Shown here: positions 52,330 through 64,000 of the stretch, piece by piece
How the letters are laid out: the number at the start of each line of letters is the position of its first letter
Position numbering within the stretch: position 1 is the first letter of the stretch
Source: Epiperipatus broadwayi
Lineage: Eukaryota > Onychophora > Udeonychophora > Euonychophora > Peripatidae
Direction: 5' to 3'
Length of the DNA stretch: 64,000 nt
Assembly (NCBI GenBank): GCA_028023455.1
Contig: JAQFVV010006246.1
Span: 6,590,363-6,654,362 of the forward strand
Notes under the pieces: generated by a model
Told to the model about the DNA's origin: nothing
Seen by the model: the letters and a program-made list of their open reading frames with translations, nothing else
Databases searched by the model: none
Made by a program: the position numbers and the translations under genes

Positions 52330-53967
52330 TTAATTGCTGTTGTTCATTGATAGTATCTCAGATGCATCTACATAGTCCTGCTCTATTTCTTCATCAGAAA
52401 ATTCGCCTGGTTGACAAAATGGGTTGGTTTGATCATTGTCTCTTTCTTCAGTTTTTATTTCTTTTATACGTCTATTCTTATTTGGTGGTCGGCCTGATTT
52501 TCTTTTTGGTTCTACTTCTACTGATATATTTTGTGATGTATCTATAGTTATTTCTTCCATGATTTGTGTGCTAGTCTTGTTGATTATTCTTGATGTTTGC
52601 AATATATTCCCCTCATTATTTATTTTGCTATTATTGAGTAACTGTGTTTCATTCATTGCTGTTTTGTTTTTGCTTTCTTTTTGTTTATCTAATTGTCGAG
52701 TCTCTTTGCCTTGTGATGGAGGTTTATTATTCACTATATTTGGTGCTTGGTCATCAATTTGTGAGTTTGTGCTTATTATCATATTTTGGGTGTTTGGTTG
52801 ATCTGATTCCTACACACTCATTTGATTTTCTGAGTTTGATATATTTATATTATTAGATAGTTTTTTTTTATTTTTTTCTGTTTCTATGTCTATTTTTTTT
52901 TCCTTATTGATATCTGTATATTCACTATTTTCTATATTTAGTAGTTCTTTATTCATATTTCCTATCTTATTTATTGTCTGCTTAGTATTATTTTGAGGTC
53001 TGTCTAATAGCTTTGCCTCATCTTTCATGGTAGGTCCCAGCTCTGTTCCCTGTTCTGGTTTCTATTGAGACAGATCAGCTGAGGTCAAGTTGTTTTTATT
53101 GTTTGGGCAGTTTACAGCTAGATGCCCTCTGATTCCACAACCATAGCATTGAGGTCTCAAGCCTTTTATTTGCAGAGTCAAAATAGCTTCCTGGTCTATT
53201 ATTTGGTTAGGGATGTTTTCAGGATTGATATTTTCATTTAGCTTAATTTTAAAATAAAAGCTGTTGGTGTAGATTGGGATAGGTGTGTCTGTGCAGTAAA
53301 TCGGTTTGATATATATATAGGTTGACCAAATGGCTGTATTAATTTTGTAAAATCTTGCATATTATAGCCGAAGTAGGTATTTTTCAATGTTCCTGTGTAG
53401 TAATTTTGTAAATTTTTATCTACTATAATAAGAGCAAAATTTTGTAATAATTTAATTTTTTCTTGAAACTCTGCACATTGCTTTTCGTTAAAGAAATCAA
53501 CCGCTATATATCTAGAATTTGGGTGGTCTCCGATTGTTTGTATAGCATGCCACATTTTTTTCTCATCTATTTCTTTATATAGGAGATCCCTTGGGAATTT
53601 ATAAAAAGTTAAATTTTTGTCAGTAACTGCTAATACTACAGATTTATTCGAAAAGAATTTATTAAATGTTTTAAATAATTTTTTAGGTATGGTTTCATTG
53701 AACTTTTGATTGATCTCTATCAAATCTTCTTTAGTCCACGTTTGGAATTCCGGTTCATTATAATTTTCATTGCCTTGGGTTAAATCGTCAATGTCATTTT
53801 TTGTTAGCTCTTCTGAATCTTGTAGTTTGTGTTGATTCTATATTTTTTTTGAAAGATAGATTTGTTTTTATCACATTTGCATACGTTTTAGCATTTCCTG
53901 CATTGTTTGAATTTGTGCTAATTTCCCTTACGTTAGATAATGTAAAAATTTTTCCTCCTGACGCCAT
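52330..53967 (-). pseudogene. L1/Tx1-type ORF1 with CCHC zinc knuckle
   Basis: Nucleic-acid-binding ORF1 protein. It starts MASGGKIFTLSNVREIS at 53967; a frame change between about 53842 and 53815 leads into an acidic stretch and 53723-53238 (IEINQKFNETIPKKLFKTFN...), an RNA-binding-like part. A second change near 53260 restores IPIYTNSFYFKIKLNENINP, then PQCYGCGIRGHLAVNCPN (53152-53101), a C-x2-C-x4-H-x4-C knuckle. The C-terminal half is a hydrophilic Lys/Asn/Gln/Glu-rich tail broken by two in-frame TAG codons (53064-53062 and 52812-52810) and ends with MNNSN at 52330. Lesions are few, so inactivation is fairly recent. Confidence 0.82.
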
Positions 53968-54174
53968 GCTTGCTTTTTTGTTCTAACTTAGTTTTATATA
54001 ATAAAAGTAATTTTTTTTACCTTTTTGATAGAAAAAACTTCCTTGTGTGTGTGTGTTTCCTTTCTTCCTTCTTGGTGAATTATGTTCTATTTAAAATTTT
54101 GTAGTTTTTATTACTTTTTGCTGACTTTTTGGTAGCGCACGTAAAATTATATACTTCTCCGGTTAAATATTATT

Positions 54175-54689
54175 ATTATTATTATTCTTTACATTAACAT
54201 TCAATATGTATAATTTTCTTTAACTTCTAATATTATTTTTAACATAATTTTTATACCTACTTTGTACTTATCGTATTGCCCTAGCAATCTTTTTCAGAAT
54301 TATAATAAATACAGTACAAATATATGAATACACATATATACATGAACAAATAATTTTACATTATATATATATTCTATCATACGCATTATTTATATACCCA
54401 CATTTATCTTTATATACCTCTCTCTATAATTATTACCTTTTTATATATTATACATTTTAACCTTTTTTATAGTCTATATTTATTAATCAATACTTCCTAT
54501 AGTCATATATATGTATTATTTCATTTATTTTATATTTTATTCTTATTAATTTTTTAAATATTTAACTCTGACATTATACATTCATATTTTATATTATTAT
54601 TATTCTTTATATTAACATTTAATATGTATAATTTTCTTTAACTTATAATATTATTTTTAACATAATTTTTATACCTACTTTGTACTTAT
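54175..54689. repeat. 418-bp tandem repeat, 1.2 copies
   Basis: 54187-54271 repeats at 54605-54689 with a period of 418 bp (CTTTACATTAACATTCAATA against CTTTATATTAACATTTAATA and onward to TTTGTACTTAT). The left partial copy at 51133-51471 belongs to the same array. AT-rich, non-coding. Confidence 0.92.
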
Positions 54690-54980
54690 ATTTTCAAATC
54701 TTAACTGCTATCAATTCAAACTTTTAAATTTTACAGTTATATTTAGTAAAGAACATAAATAATATTAATATTATATGGATTTGGCAATGCAATAAGAAAG
54801 ATGAAGTTTTCTTATCTACACTAAGATTTACATTTGATTTCTATTTAAATAACAATATTTTTCAAATTTTAATCAGATATAAAAGTTTTCTTCCAAGATA
54901 GCCAGACAATATAGGTTGGTAAATTGATAAATAAAGAATAAATATTAAAATTGTCAAATCTGTGTTGATATATATATATA
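54690..54980. other. AT-rich stretch, no gene seen
   Basis: No supported feature. Confidence 0.5.
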
Positions 54981-55204
54981 TGTAATACTCAAATATTTTA
55001 CATTAATATTTCACACAATTATACCACGCTAATAATTCTCAAATAAAATATATTTATTTTGCTTAGTACTTTCGAAGGGCGAAGCCTTCATTTTCAAAGC
55101 TATACAAGATTGTGGTGCAGATTGTTCAGAGTGAAAAATGCAAAATTATTAACGTGGTATAACTAATTGTGTGAAATATTAGCGTAAAATATTTGAGTAT
55201 TACA
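54981..55204 (-). mobile_element. 224-bp fold-back with Penelope-type tail
   Basis: The outer arms 54981-55028 (TGTAATACTCAAATATTTTA...) and 55153-55204 are inverted copies of about 50 bp. The centre, on the minus strand, carries TAGCTTTGAAAATGAAGG-CTTCGC-CCTTCGAAAGTACTAAGC, which matches the 3' tail of Penelope fragment 2, plus a TTTGCAT-TTTTCAC block also found in those tails. No coding sequence. It could be a minimal, non-autonomous Penelope derivative or solo tail. Confidence 0.65.
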
Positions 55205-57425
55205 TAAAGAATAAAATAAGTATGGGAAATTGCTCAAACAATCACTAACAAACAATTGTCAAGCCTCGTGAGTACAACTTTCTCCTTTGCTGTTCCCGTA
55301 TGTGAGATATTGGCGAAGCCTTTGTTCCATAGTGGGCTATTTAAAAACTGATATATATATAATAACGATCGAAATGAAAGTGAAGATCGAATCTAACCGC
55401 AAAAACAATATCTGCAACTACCAGGGCGCCATCTAGGCATTTGAGCCAAGAAAAAATTATAATGTAGGCAGATACGTGCTGTTAAGATTCCACTTTATTT
55501 AAATATTCCGATCGTTAGCCCAAGTCACTAGCTCAGCGGAGACGCAGAGATAAAAATCTATATCTTAATTTATATCTTAAATATAAATAAATAAAAGCCA
55601 CTGCCAGAAATTAACACATAAAAATATTTATTTACGCACATATAAAATCATTCTAAATTCGAGGAATAAGTTTAACATTTTAGATTTTTATATTAACTTT
55701 TAATTTTACATTTAACTAAGTTTCAATGAGTTTAATATTTTATTTAGATAGTCAAGTATGAATAGACTACATAGATCTGCATTTGAAAAGAAAATATTCT
55801 TCCCTGATTTAACCTTAGGCAACAAATTTCACAACCAAACTGGCGCCAATCCATCTGATACATTCATGTATTCAATGTAGCATGATACGACAACACAAAA
55901 TACTATACTGTCAGGAAACGTACATCTGAACAATAAGTAGAAATAGAGAAGACATTGACTCTCCACCAACAGGAATGTGACATCTGTTGGCAAGTAGAAC
56001 AATAAACAAAAAACTCCATAGGAATGGACTGCAGTCTTCTGCCGACTTACAAACCCATCCATAGGCAAACAGAGGGTGTGTGGCGTATATCTATAATCCT
56101 GCCCGCAGCGGAACTCATACTACATCTACTAATTACAAAAATATATCCAATCTATTGAACCAATTCAACTACGAAATGAATAACCTAAGATTACCCTCCC
56201 TTAATATAACTTTACAAAACTATATAGCCATTCACGCCCGACTTAAATTTAACATTTAAATACGTTCGCACAAATGCATTTTATAAAATTTGTTTTAAAA
56301 TGTTGAGTACAGATCAGCTGCACAGATTCCTTGGTCAAAAACATTCCAAATTAAACACAACCGATCAAAATACAAAGTCATCGATAAACGTCACTTGCAT
56401 AGGGAATATACAAATCCCATTAGCATTCATCGTAAGATGCTTGCAGTGATATCGTTGACATATATTCTAATTGAATGTGAAATCCACAACATTATCAACC
56501 GCTAACGAATCTATGCAACGTCTATACCCAACCTAAATTTCATCATTTAAAATTTAAACAATAAACAATTTATACAATAAGAAAGAAAAAAAATGGAAAT
56601 GATTTTTATCAATTGGAAAACATATAAAATTAAACATTATTAATTTGATTTAAAAACTTACAAAAGTCAGATAAGAGTCCGTTTTAACATTTAAGTTGGC
56701 TTGTTTATTAATTTGTAAAACTTGATGAAAGTTCTTAATTGATTTCAATAATTGTTCATTTCATATAGCTTATGGTAGAAGAGTCCAGGTTCCTGTTTTT
56801 AATTCCCGCGACGTCTCCATTGGAAGATAATGTTCTGGAGATGGCAATAGCTGGTTCAAGGTATCACAGTCTTTTCCTTTTTAAATAGAGTGTGGTCTGT
56901 GCGTCCTACCACAACTCTCAAACACACCACGCCGGAACTGTCCGAAAAAACTGTATTTCCCTTTTTATATTAACCCACACGGATTGACTGAACAAAGACA
57001 TCACTAATCCATTTACTTTCGTTAGGGTCCGAGCCAAGGCTTAGTGCTTCCATTGGTCAAGCTAATTTCTCTTTTCTTCTTATCTATCTTTCATCAGATC
57101 ATTTTAATTATACAAGAGCCCAAGGGCCAGTTTGGTTTTCGATAATTCATAAACAATCATTTCCATTTACAGATTACGAGAATTAATTAATACCTGTTTT
57201 TATTTTTAAATCTTGTACTTTTTTTTTTTTTATATAAAAAAGTACGTTCAAATATTTATTTATTTGTTTTTTTTAAAAAAAAAAAATTTTTAAAGTTTGG
57301 CATCTGTGCGAATGTATATACGTTTAACAAACATTTTAATTTTAGCGTTTAGTTTTTTACTTTTATTTGCGAACTTTAAGTTTTTATTTTAAATTAATGT
57401 AACGACATATTTATATATCGTTACA
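55205..57425. other. Less AT-rich unassigned segment, possible mobile element
   Basis: Several parts (55400-55560, 55800-56120, 56790-57060) are clearly less AT-rich. An apparent right end at 57425 reads ...ATATCGTTACA next to (AT)n, and 57398-57425 is a small hairpin (TGTAACGACATAT / ATATATCGTTACA). On the left, AATAACGATCG follows TA repeats at about 55360. TAACGAT thus occurs in inverted orientation at both sides. No protein motif is readable. Confidence 0.35.
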
Positions 57426-57441
57426 ATATATATATATATTG

Positions 57442-59129
57442 TACTGGGTTCGCTCTGCAGAAGATCTTACTTACACTGCAAATGTTTTGGCTGGTTTCAA
57501 ACTTCTTTATAATACATTTATAATCTTATTTAATTATAAATGTTACGTGAACGAACCAGCACGTTCGAGCAAAGTGGGAAATATTATTGATAGCTTTAAC
57601 TATCAACAATACCCACAATCAGATCATGGCCCACCTCGACTGCTAGATTCAAACCCCTACTATCCAAACACTTTATTTGTTTCAGAGTAAACCCTGGGCA
57701 CCAGCTAGTCTAAGACTAATGTATTCGGACAGTAGGCTCATAATCCAGTGCTCAAAACTATTCCCTAAAACTAGCTCAATCTAATTTTAATTCAATAACA
57801 AAATATTATTTAATTAGTGGTGAAAGAATTGATAAAGGATTGGTAAAAGAATTGGTAAAAAGAAACTGAAAAAATAAGGCTTAAATTTAAAGACAATTTA
57901 TTAACATTAATTATACTAAACATAAATACTTTTATAGATTTTTAACTAACAGAATATTAGTGTTTTTAATCATGCACACACTGATATATATAATAAAGCA
58001 TTAAATAATATTTGACATTTATAAAATCATATAGCATTCACAAACACACACATCAATAGTTCATTTTATGCATGCTTATAGAGTTCAAATTATTTGTCTC
58101 TGGAGGCTTTACGAATTAATGCGATGGCTTCTATAGAAATAAGAATATAAAATATTATTACCTAGGATTTTGAATGTGGACGTAGAAGTTTGTTTTCTTT
58201 GGTTACTGCTTTAGGTGAGAATATTTCCAGCCGGCTAGGACATTTCCTTGAGGAGTTTCATTATTATTCACTTTTATTATTATTGGAGACAATTAGATAT
58301 TGACGGAGATTTCCAAGCTGTTACGCATACATTATTTCACGGGCAGGTTTTGCTGTTTCACTGGACTAAGGGTTGAAGTAAGATTGTATGTTCCCAAAAG
58401 CTGCTCAGCACTGCATTTTTGTTTCTGGATACATAATAAACTGAACTATTATCTGAACTGAAACAATTACTCAACTGATGTAATTAACTAGACTGAAATG
58501 TCCGATAAAACTTGGTTATTTATACCTATGAAGTGTTGTCCTTTTAAGATCCTCCAGCAATATCTGTTGTCGAAAGTCCTTTAGTAACTAATCCTTTTTA
58601 ATCTTGTTGTTGGGTATTTTAATTAGCAGCCATCACAAACGTGTTGTTTTTATAATTTTAATTAGTAGCCACCGCTGTGTTTTTAAATATATTTCATTTA
58701 TTTCATTTTGACATTTATTTATTATCCATACATTATTTCTATTTACAAATGCACACATATATATTTTACTAACTCAATACTAGTTTTAAGATTATCTTTT
58801 TCTGTAGCTTAAATAAAAAGAGATTTATATTTTAACTTGAAAATCAAATTTTAATTTCTTATAACTTTCATGAACAATATTTTCTTTAACTAACAACAAT
58901 GATAAAAGGAATTCTTTACTTATTTGAAAACCAACTTTTTTTTTAATTTGACGTTTTAAAGCGAACCCCCTTCCCACTTTCAGTTAATTGTTTTTAACTT
59001 TTATTTCAAAAACACTTAGACTTTTAATTTTACGAAAACAAACTGCATTTTGTTTAATAAAAAACTTTAGATTTTTATAACTTATTTTTTTTAGATAAAT
59101 TATTATGTACCAATTCCAGATTGGTACAA
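57442..59129. other. Possible solo LTR-like segment bounded by TA repeats
   Basis: Starts TGTACTGGGTTCG right after (AT)n and ends GATTGGTACA right before (AT)n, giving TG...CA termini about 1.69 kb apart, both inside TA microsatellite. 83-codon ORF at 57439-57690 has no recognised family. Could equally be unrelated sequence between two microsatellites. Confidence 0.3.
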
Positions 59130-61079
59130 TATATATATATATATACTCATCAGTTTTCATTTTTATTAATCTTCACATAGTTAATCAGTTATTACAATTA
59201 ATAACTAATTTTATTTTGATCATATTATTTATTATATGTTTAGACATTCCTCCTGCTTTCCCATATTTATTTATCAACACATTATAGAGTATTGATGCAA
59301 ATGTTAGAAAAATGTTTTATGAATATTTTCATTGTTTTTTTATTTTGTATTGCATGATAAATATAAGTGAGATCAAGAATTACCATTAATGCTGATTAGT
59401 CTGAAAAGCAGCAAATCCTAGTTGGATTTAAATGAATAATGTAGCAATGGTGAATAGAAAGCTAAATCTATAAGTGATGTATGTCTACCATTATTAAGTG
59501 ATACTAAATTATTAGGAAGAAACTTTTCACTGCTAATATGTGAAACATTAGTGATTTATAACTATTTAGATTCAAATGTGATAAATATCATGTTAAAATC
59601 TTATATCAACAAGAGAGGAAGTAAAGAATTTACCTATAATGAGTTTATGATGTTAATTATCTATTCATTATTTTTTGGTTAGGGGGATATATATATATAA
59701 ATTACAAGTTTATAATCTTATTCTGTATTGTAAGTATTATTTCTTGTTCATCAATGTACCATATTTTAAATGATTTAAATAGGCAGGACTTCACAATAAT
59801 CACTTCTATTATGCTGAAGATGCCAATACCATAAAAAAATCTGAGTAACCCATTCTATTGAGATATAAAGAAAAAATGCTCTCACGTCTGTAAATTTTTA
59901 TTTCTATTAAATCAGATGTATGTGATTGTATAATGTCACATCATCTCACTAGTTGAAAATTTTTAATGACTGAATTCAATTCCCGGAAGTTTAGCATACT
60001 TATTTTTAGTTTCATAGTCTATATTTTTTATTTATGCCCTCACTTTTATTTTTGAAGAAATATTGAATATTTTATGTTAAATTAATTTACCAATTGGTGT
60101 TGTTAATGCATCATTGTCTGTAAATGTGTGTCACATTGTTATGTAAGATCAATGCAATCAAATGACAATATCTCAGCAACATAATCATTATCAAGCTTTC
60201 CTTGTTCACAGTGTTGTTGTCTTTTAAGATGTCTGCAAATTCAGCATCATCTGAATTGACTTAGTTTTCATGACTTTTTAAGACTGCTCTTGATTTTGAC
60301 AAATATTTTCATTTTTAATGGTGTCTTTTGATGTTTGTAGCTTTTCTTTGGTGGCTGCCCAGACTTTCTTTTTTCTCAATATAGATCACTGTTTGTATCA
60401 ATTTAAACTTGTATCATATATGGAGTTAAAGTATTCATGATGTCTGGTGATGTTTTCTTCATTATAGTCAATATTATTAAATTATTTGATGAATAATTCC
60501 CATTTTGCTTTACTTTATGATTATTATGTTCCATGTCAGATTGTTTTTTACTTATTTCTAGATTGTTTTCTCTTTCTTAAAAGGTCAAATATGTGCTATC
60601 TATATCCACTTGTGGCTTTTCTCTTGAGTATTGATGAGTGTGTGTGTTCAACATATTACACTGTTTACATTGTACAATAACACATTTGGTTGTTTAAACG
60701 TTCAAGAAGGACACTTGAAAACATTGGGACTTTATTTCTCAAACAAATATTTTCAACATTGCCTCTTAGTCTGTAATCTGAATGTGCACATTTTGTGGAT
60801 CAACATTGTTATGTAACTTCACTCTAAACTCATAATTGTTTTCAAATCTATGGATCTAAAAACCAAAATGATGTTTTACATCTTTTACTCTCTTCCATTG
60901 CTCATAGCTTTCTTTATCATTTACAGTTACATTTCTTTATGCCATCAACTAACTATTTTACATTCAGAAATAAATCATTTAAAATTATTTTCATGTTCTA
61001 GTCCATTTAAATTGTGTTTACAATAACTTATTTTTTTTATATAATAAAGATAGAATTAAATCTAAGATTTTTTGAAATC
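59130..61079. other. AT-rich stretch, no gene recognised
   Basis: 60500-60820 has faint C2H2-zinc-finger-like wording on the minus strand but no intact finger. Otherwise nothing supported. Confidence 0.4.
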
Positions 61080-61785
61080 TTTTAAAAATTTGAAATGATT
61101 TTTAGTAATACTTAAATTATACAAATATTTCTAAAAGTTTAGAATATCAACAGTTGTTATTGTCTTTCTTAATATCTTTGGTCTTTCCATCTTTGCATTA
61201 GTATCTTTTAAGTATAGCAGTGTTAAAATCCATTCTGAAATTCAAAATATAATTCAATTCTGCTATGTCTTCAAGTGAATACTTTCATAATCAATTTTCT
61301 CTTATCAAGTTTCTGCAATTTCCACAAACCCACACCTCTCATTTTGATCTTAAAGTATAAATGTACACATCACTTTTCTTTCAAATCCTTTTCCATAGCC
61401 TTAAAATATAATCTAGTATGTTTAAAAGCATTCTTTATATTTCTATAAAAGTTTTCATTTTTTCATAAAAATGGGAATTTCCCTTGGGACATAAAAATTA
61501 TTTTTATTTAGTAACTTTTATTAAATTTAGTAAATAACTTGCTACTCTATCTGATATAACATCAGTCTCCATAAAATGTTTTTACATATGATTTATAAAT
61601 AATCATAGTAAATTTCCAATATTTATAATTTTATATATGTTTAGTTTTCAAATATTTTGGATTTTTCCTTTTAATTTCACAAACACCAATACCATCTCTT
61701 ATAATATTAGCAAGTTTTTGTAATCTCCCTTCATTTGAAACTGATTTATAGTTGTAGGTACTGAAATAAAAATTCATGACTGAAG
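61080..61785 (-). pseudogene. Old RTE endonuclease relic
   Basis: Minus-oriented remains of the N-terminal third of the RTE ORF, colinear with 35050-35870 of copy 2. Matching blocks include TTAGAATATCAAC (35070 region), AAAATATAATTCAATTCTGCT (35230), CTCTATCTGATA (35605), TTTCACAAACACCAAT near 61675 (35755), TTTTTGTAATCTCCCTTCAT (35805) and TATAGTTGTAGGTACTGAAATAAAAA (35835-35860). Heavy divergence and indels leave no open frame. It is much older than the two main RTE copies. Confidence 0.75.
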
Positions 61786-64000
61786 AACAATATTCTTAGT
61801 CTTAAAACTAGTTAATTCTAAAAACTCTTTCTTGCCAATTACTAACTCCTGCAAACTAAGAGCTTATAAAAAATAAGGATTAGACTTATCTTTTATGAGT
61901 AAAAATATTTGTATAAATAAAAAATAAGTATTCACAGATATGCATATTCACATTCATTTACACTACCACCTAGAAATCTTATCAATGTCTTGGGCTTTTG
62001 AAAAAGAAGATGATGAAGTTTTCTTAGTCTTAAATTCGGAAAATTAGTAAATTCACTATATCATCCCATGTAAAAAATCACATGGTAATAGCAGTTATAA
62101 AGATAAGAATGTAAGTTGTGCATAGAAGAAATCTGCTCAAAAAGGAAGCAAAGGGTCATCTTTTGATAAAAAGTAATGATCTTTCTATTATCAATGGGTA
62201 TATTTGGATATACATCTATAAACATACATATCATTAAACAATTGTAGGAGTAATAACTTTAACTAATAAGACAATTGCTTTTAATATTTGGTTTATCTCT
62301 TTTTAGATATGATTAAAATATTGATTACTTACTGAGTAAATTAAAAACATTATTATTTCAATGACCAAAAATATTTCACACTTAATAACAGAAAGTCATT
62401 GATAAAAAAAAGTTCTCTTTGATGATATAAAGTAAATGAATATTTTATGTTCATAACAATCAATATAGAAAATAGTACAGTATAATGTATTATAAATGAA
62501 ATTATATGCGTGTTAATATTACAAGAGCTCATGTAAAATGTATTATGAACCTCTAAAATTGAGTAGCATGTAATGACAAACTATTCCTGATAAGGGATTA
62601 TTACTTGTTATCATATAGTTATTCCACCTACCTTCAGGCAGAAAACATAAATATCTATGATATATAAGACAAAAAGACCAAGTCAATTCAAACGATAGAT
62701 TTTGAAAATATACAATATTAGTAGCAAAAATTTAAAAAGGATGATTAATCTATTATGAAGTACTCCTGGATAAAAATAAAGATACTAGCAATTAGTTTGC
62801 AGCTGTGATCACTAAAATATTTAACTGCTGAACTGGTATCATAATTAATCCAGCAAGTTTGCTTGAGTTTAAAACTATAAGATATTTAAAATACAAGGAT
62901 TGTTAATTTGAACAATATTAATAAAATTAAATGATGTAATTACTACATATACCTGTGCCAAAATATGAATGCTTAACAAATAAGTAAATTTAAATTCTTA
63001 GTGATGGTAGTATATTTGTTTGAGAATACATATATGTATTCATGTGTGTAATTGAACAAGCTCATAGGAGCCTCCCCCCTCCCCTTAGGATTCATTACTG
63101 ATATAAATGAATTCTCAATCATACATATGCATGAACAAATCATCACCGATAGCCATTTATAAATAAATTATTATGGCCAATTAAAACAAATATATAAATG
63201 TTAAAAAAAAAAAAATTTCTAAAAGTATTTTATTTATAAGTTTTCCGTTTATTACTAACTAAAAAACAAAATAAAAGACTCAATAAAAAAAGATAAATAC
63301 TAAGACTAGTTTTAAAATTCAAAGAGATGCACCTGTTTTACTGCTGAGGATTACTGAAAGGAATAAATAAGCAAAAAAAAAAGAGGCATTTATGACTGAA
63401 AGATTATAAAGGATTAAATCCATATGTGCAGCTACATAAACTCAAATAATAATAAAATTAAATATATTTCAGCAAATATATAAATATATATTTGTTTTGG
63501 CAAATAAAATTGTAAAAACAAAATAAGTAAAACAATATTTATAAATAGTTAGTTTGAAGATTGTATAAAGTCTAAATACAAGTTCCAGATATCTTTAATA
63601 TACAAAGGACTACTCTTACTGGAATAACTAATGAAAACAGGAAACAAATGCTAATCAATATCAATGATTATTTTATCATTCAATCATTTACCATATTTTA
63701 GTTTAGCATGATGAGAACTTCATAAAAAAAAAATATAATTTAGCTACAAACAAGCAATATACTATGTATTTGATAAATATCGCAAATAATTGTCATCTTT
63801 TAATGCAATTTATTTAGTATAAGAAAATTAAAACATTCACTATTATCATTAACAGAAACTCATAACATAATATGGCCATCTTGATTTCTAAAAATACAGA
63901 AGAAAAAAAAATAGTTAAAAGTAAATTTTGTTTTGACTATACGAACTAATTTGCAAAGTACAAGTAAGTCACTATACTGGTCTATTTAACTTTTTAAAAA
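61786..64000. other. AT-rich stretch to window end, no gene seen
   Basis: No supported coding, RNA or repeat feature beyond short A/T runs. Confidence 0.5.

Larger units (their letters stand above)
51472..54174 (-). mobile_element. L1/Tx1-type retrotransposon, internally deleted
   Basis: Minus-strand element of about 2.7 kb. Order on the minus strand: 5' UTR (to about 53968), ORF1 with a CCHC zinc knuckle, a 25-bp gap, the start of ORF2 endonuclease joined to the ORF2 C-terminus, and a 3' UTR with AATAAA (51489-51484) close to the end. A 21-bp direct repeat lies at both ends, so both ends look complete while the middle of ORF2 is missing. A functional relative would be several kb longer. It is inserted in a 418-bp tandem repeat. 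Confidence 0.8.

Noticed and set aside
52347-52856. Plus-strand ORFs of 66-121 codons with hydrophobic translations
   Set aside because: Antisense of the L1-like ORF1 hydrophilic tail.
55829-56068. 79-codon minus-strand ORF
   Set aside because: No family resemblance and no supporting context; length is compatible with chance in less AT-rich DNA.
60486-60820. Faint C2H2 zinc-finger wording on the minus strand (CKQC, HQYSREKP)
   Set aside because: No complete finger in any frame; too short to support a gene call.
1-64000. Prokaryotic operons, CRISPR arrays, rRNA or tRNA genes, host exons
   Set aside because: Nothing in base composition, repeats or ORFs supports any of these; all recognisable proteins are from eukaryotic mobile elements.

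Overview
The window is strongly AT-rich, non-coding-dominated eukaryotic DNA. It carries (TA)n and (CA)n microsatellites, long A/T runs, fold-back repeats and many retrotransposon and DNA-transposon copies in every state of decay. The mix is RTE-type non-LTR elements with TGATGA tails, Penelope-like elements with GIY-YIG endonuclease, an L1/Tx1-type element, hAT and pogo relics. This fits an invertebrate animal genome, with a mollusc such as a cephalopod plausible, but the sequence alone does not fix the species. I see no convincing host exon, tRNA or rRNA gene, so the window reads as intergenic or deep-intronic.

Layout. 0-9 kb: a 140-bp fold-back element (487-626), a dispersed repeat in three copies with a possible tRNA-derived SINE head (about 966, 4040 and 4844), and a decayed hAT transposase on the minus strand (about 7.9-9.05 kb). 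9.7-10.3 kb: a 245-bp inverted repeat with no mismatch, bounded by TA repeats. 13.4-16.3 kb: RTE copy 1 (plus strand), broken by one net 7-nt deletion. 16.3-27 kb: mostly featureless, with one repetitive island at 25.5-26.1 kb. 27.4-28.8 kb: a Penelope-like fragment with an inverted copy of its own 3' end. 28.9-30.7 kb: a nearly full-length decayed hAT transposase (minus). 33.0-35.9 kb: RTE copy 2 (minus) with an uninterrupted 950-codon ORF. 39.1-41.3 kb: a second Penelope-like fragment with the same inverted-tail layout and a recognisable but dead reverse transcriptase. 41.9-47.2 kb: an RTE tail fragment, a pogo-type transposase C-terminus, a fold-back repeat, and RTE relics, one of them almost free of cytosine. 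51.1-54.7 kb: an L1/Tx1-type element (minus) with a 21-bp target duplication, inserted in a 418-bp tandem repeat; its ORF2 is reduced to the first part of the endonuclease joined to the C-terminal zinc motif. 54.98-55.2 kb: a 224-bp fold-back carrying a Penelope-type tail. 55.3-59.1 kb: possible LTR-like segments bounded by TA repeats. 61.1-61.8 kb: an old RTE endonuclease relic.

The genes do not form a pathway. They are independent mobile elements and their remains. RTE copy 2 is the only one that still looks able to encode a full endonuclease/reverse transcriptase. The most interesting structures are the perfect 245-bp palindrome, the repeated inverted-tail architecture of the Penelope-like copies with a conserved hammerhead-like hairpin in their tails, and the internally deleted L1-like element with intact ends.
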